Notes: generated by a model not told the origin, from the sequence alone. DNA of 64,000 nucleotides from Plantago major (GCA_026545765.1 CM048843.1:87235050-87299049), one strand, 5' to 3'. Counted from the first letter of the stretch, positions 21,775-33,171 are shown. Translations and numbers: made by a program.

Positions 21775-22110
21775 AACCCATTATTTAAAGATACACGGGC
21801 TGTTTGTTATACCACTAAAACAAACTAAACTAAGTTAAACAAAAATTCAGTTAAAAATCATAAATTTTAACTCAATTTCTACTCCACTAAATAATTATCT
21901 CTCTTTCTACCCTAGTCTTTATCTCTCTTTACTTTCTCAATCATACTACTACCAATCATAAAACAATCAAACCACATTTAAACCAATCAAATAACCTTAA
22001 AAAAATCAAATCTATCAATTCATTCTTACACACTCTCTATCTAACGGACAATATAGGTACTCTGATAAATTATCAGGAGACTTACTCTTTTATATATCCC
22101 ACTTTTAACT
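21775..22110. repeat. Insertion in intron 1 of DUF6598 copy 2
   Basis: About 330-340 bp lie between TTCAGTTAAC and TTCATACATTACATCAG, sequences that are nearly adjacent in copy 1. Copy 1 thus gives an empty site. The insert is AT-rich, begins near ACGGGCTGTTTGTTATACC and ends near TCTATATATCCC..TTAATA. It may be a MITE, but I could not define inverted ends. Confidence 0.45.
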
Positions 22111-22559
22111 CGGTTAATATTCATACATTACATCAGTAGGAAGGAAATCATGAATGAATACAAAATCAATACGTACCGATTAATTCCAGAGTCTTGAGGC
22201 GATGGTCCCATCGCAATACCAATTCAGATTCAGGTGGTTCTTCTTCCTTCTGGACCTCCACCATGTGTCAGTGCTGGTTCCTGTAGTGGGGGCTTTCTTT
22301 GATTTCCTCAAAAATCTGATTTTCTTCACCTATTTCCTTTCTCCATCTCCTTAGAGTCGCTTGAACAACCTCATCCCATTCTGTATCAAATCACTCTGGA
22401 TATGGTCCTTGTTTCATATGCTCAGCATGTCTTCGGTATTCCATCTCGCGTGCCTCTCTTGCTTGGCGTTCGGCACTTTCTAGGTCATATCTTGCTCGTT
22501 TCATGTCGCCACCATATTCCTCCATCTCGCTCTGCTCCCAAATTTCGCCTCTGCTTCCG

Positions 22560-22582
22560 TTATATATATATATATATATATA
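22560..22582. repeat. (TA)n microsatellite upstream of DUF6598 copy 2
   Basis: A short TA run in the shared upstream flank. Confidence 0.85.
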
Positions 22583-22720
22583 TAAAACTAGGCTGGGCTG
22601 GGCCCTTGAGAATCTTACCAGGAGAGATTTACGGGATTGTCATTTACAAATAGCCCAATATCAAATGTAGCCTAGTATCCTTTACTTTATCAACAAATTG
22701 ATAGGGATTAAGGACATATG

Positions 22721-24110
22721 TTGTCGTCTAGTCGGAAATATACTTAGTTTACTATTAGTAACTCGTGGTAATGTCACGGTATAATTTAATTTTAATAATA
22801 ATTAAAATCGATGGGTCAAAATAAATTAATCAAGAAAATTAAATAGTCAAACTTTCTTGTAAGCAATGTATGTGGTGGTGTGTGGATAGTCCTTCTTCAC
22901 TCAATATTATATCACTGAGTCTTTTTTAGGGTACGACTCCGAATATGCTTTTAAATCAACCCGATCCGAACCCGTTCAGGACCCACGTGTGGATGACAAA
23001 ATCTCTGAATGACAACACAGTACAAGCTATCAACATTCTCAAATATTCTAAATTATCTTCTCAACAAAAAACTACGATAAATGACTCTGTCTACGCAATA
23101 AATTCCATAGGAGCATCAACACAGCGTATCACTAACGCAAACCACATGGAGTTTATTCACAACACCATAGCGAAAACATATAGACAACATAGAGTATTAC
23201 CCGACTCTGTGACCCGGTGGTGTTACTCATGTCTCATGGTGTTGTTTAATAAGCAGAACCGAGTATCTCATTACTTGAGTTCACATCAAGCTGTATGCTT
23301 GGGCTCGTTGATTTTTCGGGCATAATCCTGATAAATAGGCTCGGGCATGGCTCATTTGTTCGAGTTTTACTTGAGCATCAATGAGCAGCTCTCTCATGGC
23401 AGCATCAACATGTTTAACAAATAATAGTGCGCTCTCATCAACACATGCACTTTGTCGTAAGCTTTCCGTGAATATCATCATCAATCTAGTACCCCAATTA
23501 GATTGCATAATTACAACAAAACTCATTTGTATTTTGTTCCACGAATATTGATTCTCATAAATCCAATTGTTCAATTGGTAATTAGTGAGTTATAAATCCA
23601 GTTTATGTTTAATCCCGAAACACTTGATACATAAATTACCTAGTAAATATTCTCAGTTATGATGATGATGATGATGAAAATAAGACGATAAAACCAGTCG
23701 AAAAATAAAAACATGAATGATTCTTTTCTGAAACATAAAAAGTGAGTTGAAATTTACGAACATATAAAGTGAAATGAAATTTCTGGAGAATTCATGTTCC
23801 GGTCCATGACAGAAATCAAGTAAAAATATTGTACATAGACATTAGAAAATTTGCCCGGTTTGTATTTTTTTTCCTTGTATAATATAAAACCAAAATATTA
23901 ATTCTTGTATTTTTTATAAATTTTGTCAGGTCCAATAAATTTTCTTTGTCGTCGACCACCTTATCATATGATATCTTACATGGCTTACTTAGATTGCTAG
24001 ATATTTTCCAACCACAATGTGTAAATTTTAATCCAAATTAGCTGAATATGAGTATCCTAAACTGGCCTTGACTTATTCATGAACTTTTTTGTTTTCTTCC
24101 TGAATTTTAG
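22721..24110. other. No supported gene
   Basis: AT-rich spacer. A plus-strand frame of 126 codons (22945-23325) and a minus-strand frame of 97 codons (23281-23574) exist, but neither shows a family motif or codon pattern I can defend. A short GATGAT run lies near 23658. The last part should be the intron preceding the UPL3-like exons. Confidence 0.5.
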
Positions 24111-25014
24111 GTGTTTGACATCTCAACTCTCCAAATATTTTCTCCAAATGAGTTGGATCATCTGCTATGTGGCCGAAAAGAGCTTTGGGAGGTAAATCTC
24201 CTTCGAACTGAATTTAGCAGAAATTCTTTCATTCATTTGCCTGTTTCTCATGTTCTCTTCTTGTTCAGGCCGAGTCGCTCACCGATCACATCAAGTTTGA
24301 TCACTGATACACTTCCAAGAGTCCTGCTATTGTCAATGTATGTGGTTATTTACTTCTATTATCTAATTAATTTTTAAAAGGAAATTGGACAGTTAAATGC
24401 TTTTAATCAGCCACTTGTATTACGTTACTTTGGCAAATTAACTATCTGATGTTTTAATATCTGTCTCTTTATTTATCATTTCATCAGCTTCTTGAAATTC
24501 TGGGAGAATTCACCCTGGAGCAGCAGCGGGCATTCTGTCAGTTTGTCACTGGTGCTCCTCGACTGCCACCGGGTGGTCTGGCAGTGTTGAGTCCCAAGTT
24601 AACAATTGTCAGAAAGGTACCTTTCGAAAATTAATCTTATGACCCTCTTCTTCTCACTTATACATAACTATGAGTTTGCTAATACACTCTTGAACAATTG
24701 GAACAGCACTCTTCAAACACGAGTAGCATTGCAATTAACGGTTCTGGTCCACTGGAATCTGTGGATGACGACTTGCCAAGTGTGATGACATGTGCAAACT
24801 ACTTGAAGCTTCCAGCTTACTCCACCATGGTAAGAAGGCAATCACATTTTCGTTGGATCTATTTCATAGATTGTTGCACAAAGGGATGCAACTTTTTGTG
24901 GCCACTGACTTAAAATTCTATTTGGTACTGATTATATTTCTGCTTCAGGAAATCATGCTCAAGAAACTACTATATGCCATAAATGAGGGGCAGGGGTCTT
25001 TCGATCTGTCATAA
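24111..25014 (+). pseudogene. UPL3-like HECT ubiquitin ligase, last five exons only
   Basis: Exons at about 24111-24191, 24269-24337, 24488-24616, 24707-24829 and 24949-25014, all with GT-AG junctions in agreeing phase. Peptides: VFDISTLQIFSPNELDHLLC; HIKFDH then TGA (24305-24307, where the family has Gly) and [66 protein letters not shown] stop. HECT ligases move ubiquitin through the conserved Cys of the TCANYLKLP motif, which is still present. The family protein exceeds 1,800 residues; only about the last 155 are here. No upstream exons are found, so this is a detached 3' end with one nonsense codon. Confidence 0.88.
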
Positions 25015-25639
25015 TCTATGTTACTGCAGAGAAAATGATGAGTGGAGATGGTGGTTTGATGACATAATTGGACTCCTTTCTGCACATAAGGTCAGTTACT
25101 CCCGTCAAATTGTTACCCGAGTAGATGTGTTTTTATGTTCTCATCTAAAAAATAATTGTCTTAAAACTGTTGTTCTATTACATGGTTGTATTAGCATCAA
25201 CTTCAGGTCACGCCCCTTTGCACCTGTACTATTAACCGAGTTTCTCAACGCTTGTTATCTTGTTGTTTTATCTTCACCGTGGTGGTATTGCAACTGAACC
25301 TGGAAACTGTTGTATTTCAGGTTGACGAATTGTAGGATGCGGGGAAACTCTAGCCTCAGGAGATTGTAAATAATTTTTACTTCCTAAGAAAAATGTTATC
25401 CTTTTTTTGTTTCAGACTTTTTCTGCCATATCTAGGTCTGGTACATAGGTGACGATTTTACGAGTGCTTAGCTGCTTGTTATACATTTTGATATTATTAT
25501 TATGTTTAATAATGAAGCATTCATAGATAAATTTTATGCACAATTTTGTACCCTTATTTTTTCTTTTTTCCTGCCAGTAAAAGTGGTTTATATCGACATG
25601 TCCAAATTGATACCCCAACTTCTTGAACTTGTACACTGA
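25015..25639. other. Former UPL3 3' flank; no gene recognised
   Basis: AT-rich sequence after the UPL3 stop. No protein motif recognised on either strand. Confidence 0.5.
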
Positions 25640-25996
25640 CAACTTAACGACTTTCCCACCCAAACTCACAAAACCAACAAATGGAAACCTGCCCAAACAA
25701 ATTTCACCATGAACATTGCTAGCTCAAGCTTAACCAATGGAAATGCCGGAGTAGGCACTATAATCCGAAATACAAATGGAGATTTTATAAATCGAAACAA
25801 CATTTCCACATATGTAGCTGAGGTAGGCATCAGAGTTGAGGAAAACAAACTTTACATGTGTTAATATTCCCAGAGTTGCTACAAGTTTACATGGTTCATT
25901 CACAATCAGCTTGTTGATGGAAAATCAGTTCTACTTTCATGTATCTTAGTGTAATTGAGATTCACATCATGAAATTAAAAAAAAAAAAAAAAAAAA
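25640..25996 (+). mobile_element. LINE 3' end with RNase H-like fragment and poly(A)
   Basis: A frame from about 25680 reads KWKPAQTNFTMN, NGNAGVGTIIRNTNGDFI and STYVAEVG. This is the layout of the RVT_3-type RNase H domain that ends plant L1-like ORF2 (W-P-P..K-N-D, G-GxVIRN-G-F, AE). About 150 bp of untranslated DNA then leads to a run of some 20 A (25975-25996). A 3' fragment ending in poly(A) fits a heavily 5'-truncated LINE. The first catalytic Asp position is Asn/Ala here, so it is decayed. Confidence 0.55.
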
Positions 25997-26182
25997 CAAA
26001 GTCAGTCTTCCAAGTGAACACAAGCCACCATGAATTCTTATAGAACAGTAACAAAACAAAACAAACAGTATTCATTCGTAATTAGGCTCATAGAATTACT
26101 GAAATATCGAACTTATTGATAAGTGTGGAATCCATATATACTGCATTGATTAAGAACATATTTATTTTACGTACGGACGTAC

Positions 26183-26431
26183 CTCTCCAATATTTTTAAT
26201 CAACTCGGCCACTCCTGCCTTATATTCCGGAGTTTCCACCATACGCCTTCTCTCAGCTACCTTCGACTCGAAATCGTCATCATGAAGCTTCTGATCATAA
26301 TCTAGGCGCCGCTTCTTTGCTGGTGGTTGTTCGTGCATTGGATATTTGGATGGTGATGAATCAACGAGACACGATCGATTTCCACGTACGGAACCCAATT
26401 TGTGGGAACTAAATGGATGGATTCGATGCAA
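26183..26431 (-). pseudogene. Orphan first exon of a cystatin-like gene (copy A)
   Basis: 83 codons ending at a GT donor (GAG|GTACGTCC): MHRIHPFSSHKLG at the start, a basic PPAKKRRLD stretch, ERRRMVETPEYKAGVAEL and KNIGE. The same exon end (RRRMVEDPEYKTELAEF, KSIGE) occurs at 29358 next to an identical donor. No downstream cystatin-like exons follow on the minus strand below 26183, so this copy is stranded. The KKRR cluster could be a nuclear signal; that is inference. Confidence 0.55.
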
Positions 26432-26604
26432 TTCGGCCCGATTGAATCCAACAATATGGTGATCTTATTAGGGCTTGCTTTTCCAAAATAAAACCTTAAA
26501 CAAACGAGCCATTTAATGCAAATGGGTAATTATGTGGATATGCTAGGAAAAAAAATTGGTAAATAGAGAATATTTTCGTTGGAAAAGGTTATTTGTAAAA
26601 TAAT

Positions 26605-26894
26605 AAGTGGATATCGAATCATGTATCATGATCGATGCCTACAGAAGTCCAAATATTCAACAGGAAACTAATAAACACATTACAATCACCGACTTGGCAA
26701 CACCTTTGACTAGTGTCGGAACTTATAATGCAACTGCGACGTAAAGAAAAAGTGGATATTGAATCCTGTATCACGATCAATGTCAAGATGAATTTAAATA
26801 TTCAACAGGAAACTAATAAACACGTTACAATCACCGACTTGGCAACACCTTCGACTAGTATAGTAACTTATAAGTTATAACGCAATTGCGACAA
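26605..26894. repeat. Diverged tandem duplication, unit about 145 bp
   Basis: Two units starting AAGTGGATATCGAATC and AAGTGGATATTGAATC. They share ATTCAACAGGAAACTAATAA and ACAATCACCGACTTGGCAAC, and both end near GCAA(C/T)TGCGAC. No coding sense. Confidence 0.8.
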
Positions 26895-27639
26895 CATGAA
26901 GGAAGTTAACTGACTTTTGTCTATAGGGAATGGCAATCAAGTGGCAGATCTTTTGTCGAAAAAAGGCCATCGGATGTGCATGATTTTCAATGTTTGTTCT
27001 AGTAATAGATCGACCTACGTTTTGAACCTGTGGTTCTGTACTTGTACTAGTTTGGGGTATTTGTCCGTTTTGAGGCTTAGTATATGTACATATCCAAGGA
27101 ATCAACGTTGTTCTTCTTGCCACCATGACCACACACTAGCAAGTGTCGAGCAATGTTCGGGCACAGATAGTTTCCAGCATCAACAAGAACGTCTCTATCA
27201 AACTCAACCGTTTTCCACGACTTCATGAGCATTCGAGGAATCACAAGCTCCAGTCTTGAACACACCTAAAGCTCGCTCAGCGTTCCCAAAGCTCACGAAT
27301 TCAACCTTCTCGACCATATTCAAACGAGAGAAACTCCCAACATTTAACCTTCTAAGAGTTACCATTATAAATTAAGGGATAATGGTTGAATATAAGAGAT
27401 TAACATTTGCATACAATTTTTAAACATTACTAGAGACAAGCTGCCAACAGAACATATTAAATTATAATTAATATAGGTTAACCGGCACAACACTTCAAGA
27501 TACCACATCAGTTAAACATACTATCTTGCACTACAATTTTATACAGTTCATGTCCCAACTGTACACCACCAAAACATCATATATGCTAGTCCAACTTTAA
27601 TCCAACTTCAGTCCTGTATCCTGCTTCTAGATGCCACAT
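26895..27639. other. No supported gene; possible LINE scrap
   Basis: A plus-strand peptide GNGNQVADLLSKKGHRM near 26925 recalls the end of LINE RNase H (GNQVAD.LAK). It is too short to claim. Nothing else was recognised. Confidence 0.35.
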
Positions 27640-28189
27640 TCAAACCTGCAAAAGATATAATACGTAAATCAACAAGTTGGTAATTACACAGACGTGATAA
27701 ATTAAATCACATCTAAAAGCTCGAACTTGTAGGAAGTTACAGGCAATTGTCAATTAGCATACCTTAGCCAAGATGTCAAATTTGCAGTAATCAACTTCCT
27801 TCTCCATCGTTGTCAAAGTATAGACTCTCACGCATGCTTTAAAGGTCACCGAGCGAGCTATCGCACCATTAGCTGTGAATGTCAGATAGTAGTTAATGCA
27901 GCTACAAAACTCCACCTCCATTTCCTGAACCTTTTCAAGTTTGAATATAGTTCCCTGCCAAGATGAAAGGATATATTCATTCTTATTAACTCTAAAACAC
28001 CTCATTCTGATGACAAAAAGAAATATTTAGGAGCAAGAGACATACATTCTTTTTATTATACTCTTCAATAGCTAAGCGAGCCAGAACGTTAGGATCCCTA
28101 TGCTCCTCATAGTCCTCTGAGTCAGGGCTAACAGACAACGAACATACTCCCCGACTACAGACATTAAAAAAGTCCTCATCTTTCATGCA
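27640..28189 (-). pseudogene. Cystatin-like gene, downstream exons (copy B)
   Basis: Three exons on the minus strand: 28189-28046, 27954-27763 and a six-base final coding end at 27645-27640 (V, stop). All junctions are GT-AG and in phase. Peptides: DEDFFNVCSRG, NVLARLAIEEYNKKN (the cystatin helix LARFAV.EHN), GTIFKLEKVQEMEVEFCS, INYYLTFTANGA and TFKACVRVYTL. It resembles the cystatin/monellin-fold proteins of plants. The inhibitory QxVxG loop is replaced by EVEFC, so protease inhibition is doubtful. The matching first exon (29358-29640) is broken, hence the pseudogene call, although these exons themselves are open. Confidence 0.6.
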
Positions 28190-29357
28190 CTACAAAATTA
28201 GAGCCCAAAAAGTAACCATCAAATCCCAGATCATGTAAATAAAATCTGTAAAATGATTGTAAAATAAAGGCATTTCTACTTTCATGTATTCTGATTGTAA
28301 AATAATTGAGACTGGCACCATCAAAAAAGTTGTAAAATTAAGTCATTGATGTGTACAGAAGTCATTGATCAGCACACGCTGAGCTAGTCAATGTAAACCA
28401 TCTGATCCTAACAGAAACATAAGTCATTAATCTCCTCTAAACTATCTCAGTACAACTTGCTCATGTAAGTTCTAATGCAAGTCTGTGGACAGTGTTAGCC
28501 AATGCAAAAGAGAATGATGATTGGAAGGCATACCTTCTTACAAAATAAAAATCCATATGAAAACTAACGTTAAGAGGTGCAGCAAAAGTGACAAAAAAGA
28601 AAATACAAAATTACAACACCATGTGGTATATCCATGCACATACAAAGACTAGCATTATTTATTTATTTAAGGAGTAGTTCTCATGAAACACATGTTTACC
28701 CAAAACATTAGGGTAAACCATGGTAAGAGTTGGGTTAATGTGCCAGAACTCGAGTGGTGGTGGTTTGGTCTTTACATTGTTAGGAACTCAGGTATTTACT
28801 AAGTTTTTACTTATTTCAGTTGAGCCAAACGCAGCAAAACCGTGAGATGCGAATACTCATTATATGATTATATCTAATCTAGCAAGTAGCAGGCAACTAC
28901 AATCATAAGTCATGACAGAGATCACACAACACAGAAATACAACAGTAACAAAACTAAACAAAATAGCACTGCTCAAGCCCACCGTGAAAAATGAGAACCT
29001 AACTATACATTTACAAGAAAATAATTAGTTGTTCTGGTGGCTGAGGGGTAAAGTTTTGTGATTTTGTCTATCTTACATTATCATATACTATTAGATGCCA
29101 ATATTTCATTCGAGACGATTTTTATGATCATTTGATGAACTTCCTTCATACTAATAATTACTACTAGTACAATTTATTTTTAATTACGGTATACAGTAGT
29201 TGATTATTGTTAATCTAATATTGAAATTAGACCAACCAAAATGATATGACTGGACTGGATCCTCCATTGAGAAATACTATACTAGTGTTGAATTCATAAG
29301 CAGCAGGATTAGTTGAGCTACCAGAATTATAAATAGGTAAATTAGGGATGTACGTAC
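28190..29357. other. Long first intron of the cystatin-like gene copy B
   Basis: About 1.17 kb between the donor at 29357 and the acceptor at 28190. AT-rich, with no recognisable gene or repeat family. Confidence 0.5.
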
Positions 29358-29640
29358 CTCTCCTATACTTTTAATGAACTCAGCCAGCTCTGTCTTATAT
29401 TCCGGATCTTCCACCATACGCCTTCGACTCAGCATCACCGAGCTTCACCTGCTTCTGATCATCTTCTAGATGCTGCTTCTGGTCATCTTCTAGATGCTGC
29501 TTCTTTGATGGTGGTTGTTCGTAATCCTCAGCTTCTTCCTTTTGCAAATGATGGCTGAACTTGCGCTTCACATGTTCGCTTCTCGGACGGGAAGGGATGA
29601 TTCAATGATTATGAATCGCAGGGAAACAATCCATGGAACC
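29358..29640 (-). pseudogene. Broken first exon of the cystatin-like gene (copy B)
   Basis: Ends at the same donor as copy A. Compared with 26183-26431 it lacks 14 nt (GTAGCTGAGAGAAG) between two GAAG repeats near 29420, which shifts the frame. It also contains a 24-bp tandem duplication (peptide KQHLEDDQ twice, about 29455-29505), and an early in-frame TGA follows MDCFPAIHNH. Confidence 0.6.
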
Positions 29641-29689
29641 CTAAAGTATGAGGTTCTCCGGACAGAAGAAGTACAATATTTATAGGAAA

Positions 29690-30147
29690 TTGCACATAAG
29701 GACCACTTTGTGAGTTGGGCTTGCACAAAAAGACCACTCAAAAAAAGTATTACAAAAAAGGCCATTATATTTTCTATGCCCTAATTCGTTCTCTGTTTTT
29801 CCCAAAATACCCTTATTCCTTTCTTATTCCTCCAGCATCCTTTCCTCCTCCGCGCTTTCTTCCTCCAGCATCCTTTCTTCCTCATCTCTCTTTGCTATTT
29901 TCACCTATTTTCTTCTCGTTTTCGACATGGATTAGTACGGACTTGCCTTTTATTTTCTCTCGCTTTCTCCTCCACGCTTTCTTCCTCCAACACCCTTTCT
30001 TCCTCATCTCTCTTTGCTATTTTCACCTATTTTCTTCTCGTTTTCGACATGGATTTCATGGTTTCATTATTTTCGTGTTTTTGTTTTTGTACATTATTTT
30101 CGTGTTTTTGTTTTTTAGAATTTTCCGCTTTTGTGTCGTGTTGTGGA
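29690..30147. other. C/T-rich low-complexity stretch
   Basis: Plus strand rich in TTTCTTCCTC. Two partial copies of CATCCTTTC(C/T)TCCTC...TTTTCGACATGGATT occur about 110 bp apart. The 157-codon frame here is compositional, not a gene. Confidence 0.6.
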
Positions 30148-32090
30148 ACCTGAAACTAACTTTAATGAACATGAAACTAACTTTATGAGATCCTGAAACT
30201 AACTTTAATGAACATGAAACTAACTTTATGAGATCCTGAAACTAACTTTAATGAATAAGAACCTAACTTCTGAGTTTCTGAAACTAATACTTATGTTGTA
30301 TTTTGTTTTGAAACTAACATTGTTGGCCTTGAAACTAACATTAATGAACAAGAAACTAACTTCTGAGTTTCTGAAACTAACTTTAATGAACCTGAAACTA
30401 ACTTTTTGAGTTACTGAAACTAATACTAATGATGCTGAAACTAACAGAAAAGATCTTGAAACTAACATTGTTTACATTCTTTTATGTGTTTTTGTATTTT
30501 AGAATTTTTCCTTTTGTCTTGTGTGATGGAACCTGAAACTAACTTTCTAAGTTCCCGAAACTAACTTTAATGAACATGAAACTAACTTTTGAGTTCCTGA
30601 AACTAACTTTTAGTTCCTGAAACTAACATTAATAAACATGAAACTAACTTCGGAGTTCCTGAAACTAGCTTAATAAATCTGAAACTAACTTTTAGTGAAC
30701 CTAAAACTAACATTAATGAACATGAAACTAACTTCTGAGCTCCTGAAACTAGCTTAATGACCCTGAAACCAGGTTTTGTGGTTCTAAAACCAGGTTTTGT
30801 GGTTCTGAAACTAACATAAAAGATCTTGAAACTAATATAAAGGCACCTGATACTAACTTCAGTGCACCTGAAACTAATATAAAGGCACCTGAATCTAACT
30901 TCTGAGTTCCTGAATTAAACTAGCTTAATGAACCTGAAACTAATTTTTAGTGAACCTGAAACTAACATCTAAGTTCCTGAAACTAGCTAGAATAGACTTG
31001 AAACTAAGCTTAATGATCCTGAAACTAACTTTAGTGGGTCTGAAACTAACATTTGTTGGGCCTGAAACTAACATTGTAGGCCCAACAACTGCTTAATTAG
31101 GGTTTAGGTTTTAGGACGGGTCCAGGGCGGTAGCCCCTGGACCCGTCCTAAACCCTAATTAAGATCGTAGCTCCCGGAGGGTGTTCTCAAATTCAGTTGA
31201 TTTAGGGGTTCACCATTTCCCTTAGGGTTTTATAATTTATGGTGAAACTAACTGAAACCAACAAAAGTTGCTGTGAAACTAACATTAATGAACATGAAAC
31301 TAACTTTTGAGTTCCTGAAACTAACTTTAATGAACATGAAACTAACTTCTGAGTTCCTGTAACTAGCTTAATGACCCTGAAACCAGGTTTTGTGGTTCTG
31401 AAACCAAGTTTTGTGGTCCTAAAACTAACATAAAAGATCTTGAAACTAATATAAAGGCACCTGAAACTAATATAAAGGCACCTGAAACTAACTTCTGAGT
31501 TCCTGAAACTAGCTTAATGAACATGAAAATAACTTTTAGTGAACCTGAAACTAACATTAATGAACATGAAACTAACTTCTGAGTTTCTGAAACTAGCTAG
31601 AAAGACTTGAAACTAAGTTTAATGACCCTGAAACTAACTTTAGTGGGCCTGAAACTAACATTTGCTCTTGAAACTAACATTAATGACATGAAACTAACTT
31701 CTGAGTTCCTGAAACTAGCTTAATGAACCTGAAACTAACTTTTGAGTTCCAGAAACTAACTTTAATGAACATGAAACTAACTTTTAGTTCCTGAAACTAA
31801 CATTAATGAACATGAAACTAACTCACTTGCACTGAAACTAACTCACTTGCCCTGAATCCAAGTAATCATGCACTGAAACTAAGTAATCATGCCTGAAACT
31901 AACTAATCATGCACTGAAACTAAGTAATCATGCCTGAAACTAAGTACCCATACACTGAAACTAAGTACCCATGCACTGAAACTAACTAATCATGCCTGAA
32001 ACTAACTAATCATGCACTGAAACTAAGTAATCATGTACTGAAACTAACTTTTGATTTCCTGAAACTAACTTTAATGAACATGAAACTAAA
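30148..32090. repeat. Degenerate GAAACTAAC minisatellite array
   Basis: About 1.9 kb in which CTGAAACTAAC or CATGAAACTAAC recurs many dozens of times at irregular spacing (roughly 12-35 bp). Linkers such as TTTAATGAA, TTTTGAGTTC and TAATCATGCA alternate. A larger unit (TTTTAGAATTTTTCC...TGGAACC) is seen at about 30110 and again at 30500. A unique island with a hairpin (31092-31163) interrupts the array, which stops at the Gypsy LTR end at 32091. Spacing and variety exclude a CRISPR or centromere-type satellite. Confidence 0.9.
31092..31163. repeat. Hairpin-forming inverted repeat inside the array
   Basis: The left arm (31092-31127) and right arm (31135-31163) are reverse complements through TTAGGACGGGTCCAGGG and CTTAATTAGGGTTT, apart from a 7-base bulge. 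The loop is about 7 bases. The arms are GC-rich, unlike the surrounding array. Confidence 0.85.
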
Positions 32091-32214
32091 TGTTGAGGGG
32101 TTTAACCTCGAACACTAACTAACTAAACTACCACAAATCCCCGATCTAAGATCCGCCACCAACTTGAGGTCCGACCTGATGACTTGGTCCGAGGTTGATC
32201 ACCTGAAAAGACTA

Positions 32215-32247
32215 AGTGTGTGTGTGTGTGTGTGGGGGGGGGGGGGT
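32215..32247. repeat. (GT)n followed by a G run
   Basis: A GT tract passing into about 13 G inside the LTR. Confidence 0.9.
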
Positions 32248-32404
32248 TAGATAGGTAACCCGGGTTGCAAGTTGTCAACCCGGTAAGAGACTTTACTCAA
32301 GAGAGAGTTGTAAAGCTCTCAATGTAGTAGTTATGAGGTATGATTTGGAATAATTATTGCTTATCACTTGGGAATTGTGACTTACCTTAAGGTCTTGGAC
32401 CTTG

Positions 32405-32420
32405 TACTATATTTATAGAG
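32405..32420 (-). promoter_or_regulatory. TATA box of the Gypsy LTR
   Basis: The minus strand reads CTCTATAAATATAGTAC about 310 bp before the LTR end, a normal U3/R distance. Confidence 0.6.
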
Positions 32421-33171
32421 ACCATATTTTATGAAATGACTAATAAGATGGTGCCAAGTGTATGCTTCAGATTTGGACACCGATGCTACCTTTGGCCCAC
32501 ATCCCAATAGTGAACAGTAGCCCACATCCGATTAATGGGCCTGGGATGGCAGTTTGGACCTTTCCCCTCTGAGAGTACTGTTCCGCCTGTTGGGTCCGTG
32601 TCAGTCCCTCGGACAGATATGTCTGCTTGGTTGGTCTGCCCTTAGGTAACTTTGGGTGTCCGAGCCAGAAGTTTCACGGAAGTATCTCAGTGGTTCTGTT
32701 ATATACGTTTGGTCTTAATGTGATGGTGGCGTCCGAGATTCTCTCGTCCGGTCCGTTTGGCATCCTAGGACTGACAGTTTGTGGTACTTGGAAGGACCAT
32801 GTGACCTTTTGTCAGGTTCGGAACTCGTACACCTAGCTTGGTCGGACTTAGCTGAGAAGGTGTGTTGACTTGTAAGTACTAGTTGACCTGGAATGGTTTC
32901 CCTTAGGTCGGACCATTTGAAGGTCGGACTAGTACTGAATTGGCTATTAAAGCCTTGATGCGCTCTAGGACACGCTCTATGGCGTCCATAACGGATTGGA
33001 CACATGTCCGTCTCAACATATGTCCCCCTAGTTTCCAAGTATCTTAGTAGAAGATAGTTGGTAACTATGAAAAGAACAAGTGTGTTGTGGAGCATGTCCG
33101 AATCGTTAACTGAAAAGGAAAAAATTCCCTTTTTGTGAGATCCGTTGTCCGTGTTCTTAGGAATTCAATAT

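Larger units (their letters stand above)
20088..22525 (-). pseudogene. DUF6598-like gene, copy 2, disabled
   Basis: Same architecture as 10705-12476. Upstream coding and exon 1 span about 22525-22177, exon 2 21732-21537, exon 3 20723-20088; all junctions are GT-AG. Exon 3 is open for 211 codons (DPYLLLTGPNCHLAA to GRSIGINI) but its C terminus differs from copy 1. Exon 2 has a one-base deletion (CCC for CCCC near 21590) that breaks the frame before NCQTLT. The N-terminal part has two in-frame TGA codons, after GPYPE and after YRNQH. Intron 1 is about 440 bp, against 83 bp in copy 1. Confidence 0.75.
32091..33167 (-). repeat. Gypsy 3' LTR (single surviving copy)
   Basis: The minus strand ends ACCCCTCAACA at 32091, where the GAAACTAAC array begins, so the lower edge is sharp. 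The upper edge (TGAATTCC at 33167) is inferred from the neighbouring G-rich tract and is less certain. A TATA box and downstream region fit U3-R-U5. With no partner LTR, age and ends cannot be checked here. Confidence 0.6.

Noticed and set aside
22945-23325. 126-codon plus-strand ORF as a gene
   Set aside because: No recognisable motif, AT-rich chance composition, no splice or promoter context. Left as unsupported.
23281-23574. 97-codon minus-strand ORF (with DESALLFVKHVDAAMREL) as a gene
   Set aside because: It looks slightly protein-like but I could not tie it to any family; no neighbouring exon was found.
26875-27330. Possible second Harbinger or LINE coding fragment
   Set aside because: Isolated words (GNQVADLLSKKGH; NAERALGVFK on the other strand) are too short and in changing frames.
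29715-30188. 157-codon ORF rich in Phe/Pro/Ser/Leu
   Set aside because: Product of a C/T-rich low-complexity tract; it does not resemble a membrane protein family.
30148-32090. Possible CRISPR-like direct repeat array
   Set aside because: The repeat word is about 9-12 bases, spacing is irregular, spacers are themselves repeated, and the genome is a plant's.
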